A DNA stretch of 64,000 nt from Tenodera sinensis. Lineage: Eukaryota > Arthropoda > Insecta > Mantodea > Mantidae. The DNA is taken from the NCBI GenBank assembly GCA_030765045.1, contig CM060962.1, positions 261,063,647-261,127,646 of the forward strand, given 5' to 3'. The first letter of the stretch is position 1. Each line of letters opens with the position of its first letter. Below, piece after piece: positions 62,340-64,000 of this stretch. The position numbers were made by a program, and so were the translations under genes. The notes beneath the pieces are model-generated. The model was given only the letters and a program-made list of their open reading frames with translations, did not search any database and was not told the origin of the DNA.

Positions 62340-63190
62340 CATTCCCGTTATGTTAAGTGCATCCTAATAGGGCTTTTAGGTTCTTGCTTCATGTTATGTC
62401 CAGTTGTGTTGTCACGTTAAGGAAAATTCAACGTAATCCCAGCATAAACCTGCTCACCAAAGCCAATATTGGAAACAAAACTCAGCACTATATGCAGCTA
62501 CTGGGTCATTGCCTAAAATTGAGGGCAGTGTTAAGACCCGGCCAAGGGTCTGACGCTCACAAATGTATCGCAATTAATAAGCACATGTGCTACAGAGAGT
62601 GGAAGGCCACACGTAGCAGACATGCCGTGTCACTGCACAAAAGTTGCCCATGGGTGGCCCATCCTCAACCAGGTTAAAACATGCTCTTCTCGTCTGGATC
62701 CCTAGAAGAGGTCTGTCAGGGCAGTACAGCGTCCTTGATTGCCCGCAACAGAGTTTCAGCAAATGCTTCCTAAGATTGCTGCCAAACAGAAAATAGATAG
62801 CGACAGAAGTACTGCAGCACATCTGCATAAGGCAGCCTGGGTGGAAAACTCCAACAGACGACATGCAGATTTAGCAGCCACACCCACCTGCTCATTGCCA
62901 GGAATACCCACATGGCCTGGGGCCCATTGAAAAACAAACTGGTATCCATGAGAAAGTAACTGCGAGATGAGTGAATTTTAACAATGAATGCTGACAGGCC
63001 GAGAAACTGTTCCAAGGTAGGAAAAGCACTAAGAGTCGGAGCAAACGATAAAACTTGCATGACCTGAACTGGAGATAAAAAGAAATAACATATGGCATAC
63101 AGCTCGGCAGTAAAAACTTAACTGGCATACAGAAGGCTGTATTTGTGAGCATCATCATTGTTCATGAAAGTGCAACCTATAGAGACATGG
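62340..63190 (-). pseudogene. LINE RNase H and C-terminal fragment
   Basis: Right to left on the minus strand: VFTAELYAICYFF-like sequence (catalytic Glu helix), then LSAFIVKIHSSRSY, YQFVFQWAPGHVGIPGNEQV (last RNase H motif with His and the Asp region) and AKSACRLLEFSTQ. A weaker tail continues to about 62340. Several frame breaks. The RT lies outside or is lost. Confidence 0.6.
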
Positions 63191-63209
63191 GTAAATGAGG
63201 GTCATATTA

Positions 63210-63295
63210 CAGTAGAATCCCACTAATCAGAACTAACTGGGACCGAACCCTGTTCGGATCAGCGAAAATCCTGATTAGGCGGATTTTCGTTAAAT
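63210..63295. mobile_element. pogo/Tigger-type terminal inverted repeat, left end only
   Basis: After TA at 63208-63209 the sequence runs CAGTAGAATCCCACTAATCA, GAACTAACTGGGACCGAACC and GTTCGGATCAGCGAAAATCC. This strongly resembles pogo/Tigger termini as I know them. The other end would lie beyond 64000, and no pogo transposase is visible inside the window. Confidence 0.6.
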
Positions 63296-63579
63296 ACGAC
63301 AACATATTGACCTTTAGGTTTATGTGTTAAGTATTAAAATTATTGACAGTAGGAAATTAGTACTGTATGCAGTAATTTAATTTACAACTACATTCTGAGG
63401 CCCGAAAACCAATTACTGTAATGCTTATGGTAAAAATCAGAATGGAAGTTAGCAAAACATTGCCTCAAGTCGTTTCAGTGCACTGTGTCAAAAACTATGT
63501 TAAAACTTTGTTGTGCAAATTGTTAGTAGGTCTAGGCCAGCACTTGGTTTCCCATACTCGAGCTGGCAGAATCTACTCG

Positions 63580-63955
63580 TTACCCACTGTTGTCGCAAGG
63601 ACAGCAGGTGAGCTGTAGAAGAGGGGATTGGGTTGCTCTCTGCCTAAGTCTTCTAGAAATTCCTTGAATTTGTTTCAGTCCTCTTAACCTTATATTTGTA
63701 GTTTTAACAACCACCTCCATTACAATATAAAGAATGACACTTTTGGCGCGTAAGTTCTGTTGATGCAAGATACAATGAATGGCAATTACTTCATATGTCG
63801 CATTAGACTCATTTTATCTTTAATATGGGTTACAAGATCACTCTGCCATTCAACCGTTGCAGGAGTACCATCTGTTGCCACAGAACTCAGTTTACTCCAC
63901 GGTAAATCCATCTTTTGCAGTTTCGTCACATACTTGAAGATGTTCAATCCTTTTT
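63580..63955 (-). pseudogene. hAT transposase fragment (GTF2IRD2/ZBED-like type)
   Basis: With frame changes the minus strand reads FEHLQVCDETAKDGF-like, WSKLSSVATDGTPATVEW (catalytic Asp block), YEVIAIHCILHQQNLRAKSV (the C..H block) and IVMEVVVKTTNIRLRG. NH-rich sequence follows. This is the central part of a hAT transposase of the type found in GTF2I-repeat and ZBED host proteins. It lies inside the pogo-type end, so one is probably nested in the other. Confidence 0.6.
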
Positions 63956-63960
63956 AATTT

Positions 63961-64000
63961 AAAAGGTGAGTCAATAACACTAAACAACACTTACATTATA
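63961..64000 (+). repeat. copy of the AAAAGGTGAGTC terminal repeat, cut by the window edge
   Basis: AAAAGGTGAGTCAATAACAC, then TAAACAACACTTACATTATA. It matches the starts at 9370 (inverted) and 52785 with small gaps. Only 40 bp are visible. Confidence 0.5.

Overview
The window is animal nuclear DNA, almost certainly from an insect with a large, repeat-rich genome. It is AT-rich and intron-dominated, with GT-AG splice sites and many degraded insect-type transposons. There are no operons, ribosome binding sites or bacterial genes. The species cannot be fixed from sequence alone; a hemimetabolous insect is a guess from genome size and repeat content.

Host gene. The only confident host gene is the 3' half of U2AF large subunit (U2AF65/U2AF50) on the minus strand. 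Five coding exons lie at 58753-58832, 18680-18802, 5692-5850, 2517-2681 and 2297-2428. They encode about 218 residues: all of RRM2, the linker and the C-terminal U2AF homology motif. The RS domain and RRM1 must lie beyond 64000. All splice sites are canonical and all phases agree. The introns are about 40 kb, 12.8 kb, 3.0 kb and 88 bp, so nearly everything else here is intron.

Intron content, left to right. 1-9.4 kb: THAP/P-like remnant, palindromic MITE, DDE remnants, an 888-bp hAT deletion derivative with CAGGG termini, a LINE RNase H fragment and a 1.3-kb mariner. 9.5-11.3 kb: two tail-to-tail copies of a mariner-like DDE transposon. 11.76-17.96 kb: a full-length LINE (gag with zinc knuckle; endonuclease, RT, RNase H) with a 13-bp target duplication, itself carrying a 796-bp insertion. 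19.3-23.1 kb: a giant fold-back that hosts a tRNA-like retroposon and a 907-bp TIR element. 23.2-28.2 kb: an intron-bearing BED/hAT transposase split by a 2.6-kb piggyBac at TTAA. 28-36 kb: repeat-poor intron. 36.6-37.1 kb: a SINE nested inside an inverted SINE of the same family. 40-45 kb: palindromic MITE, DDE remnant and another hAT pseudogene. 46.9-49.3 kb: a Penelope-like element (RT and GIY-YIG) holding a piggyBac-type MITE that holds a SINE. 51-55 kb: DDE elements, one split by a 973-bp three-unit tRNA-like composite with 17-bp flanks. 61.7-64 kb: SINE, LINE, pogo-type TIR and hAT pieces.

The elements do not act as one pathway. They are an insertion history in the introns of a housekeeping splicing factor, and the target duplications allow much of it to be ordered. 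No intact autonomous element was found: every transposase or polymerase examined has stops, frameshifts or deletions.
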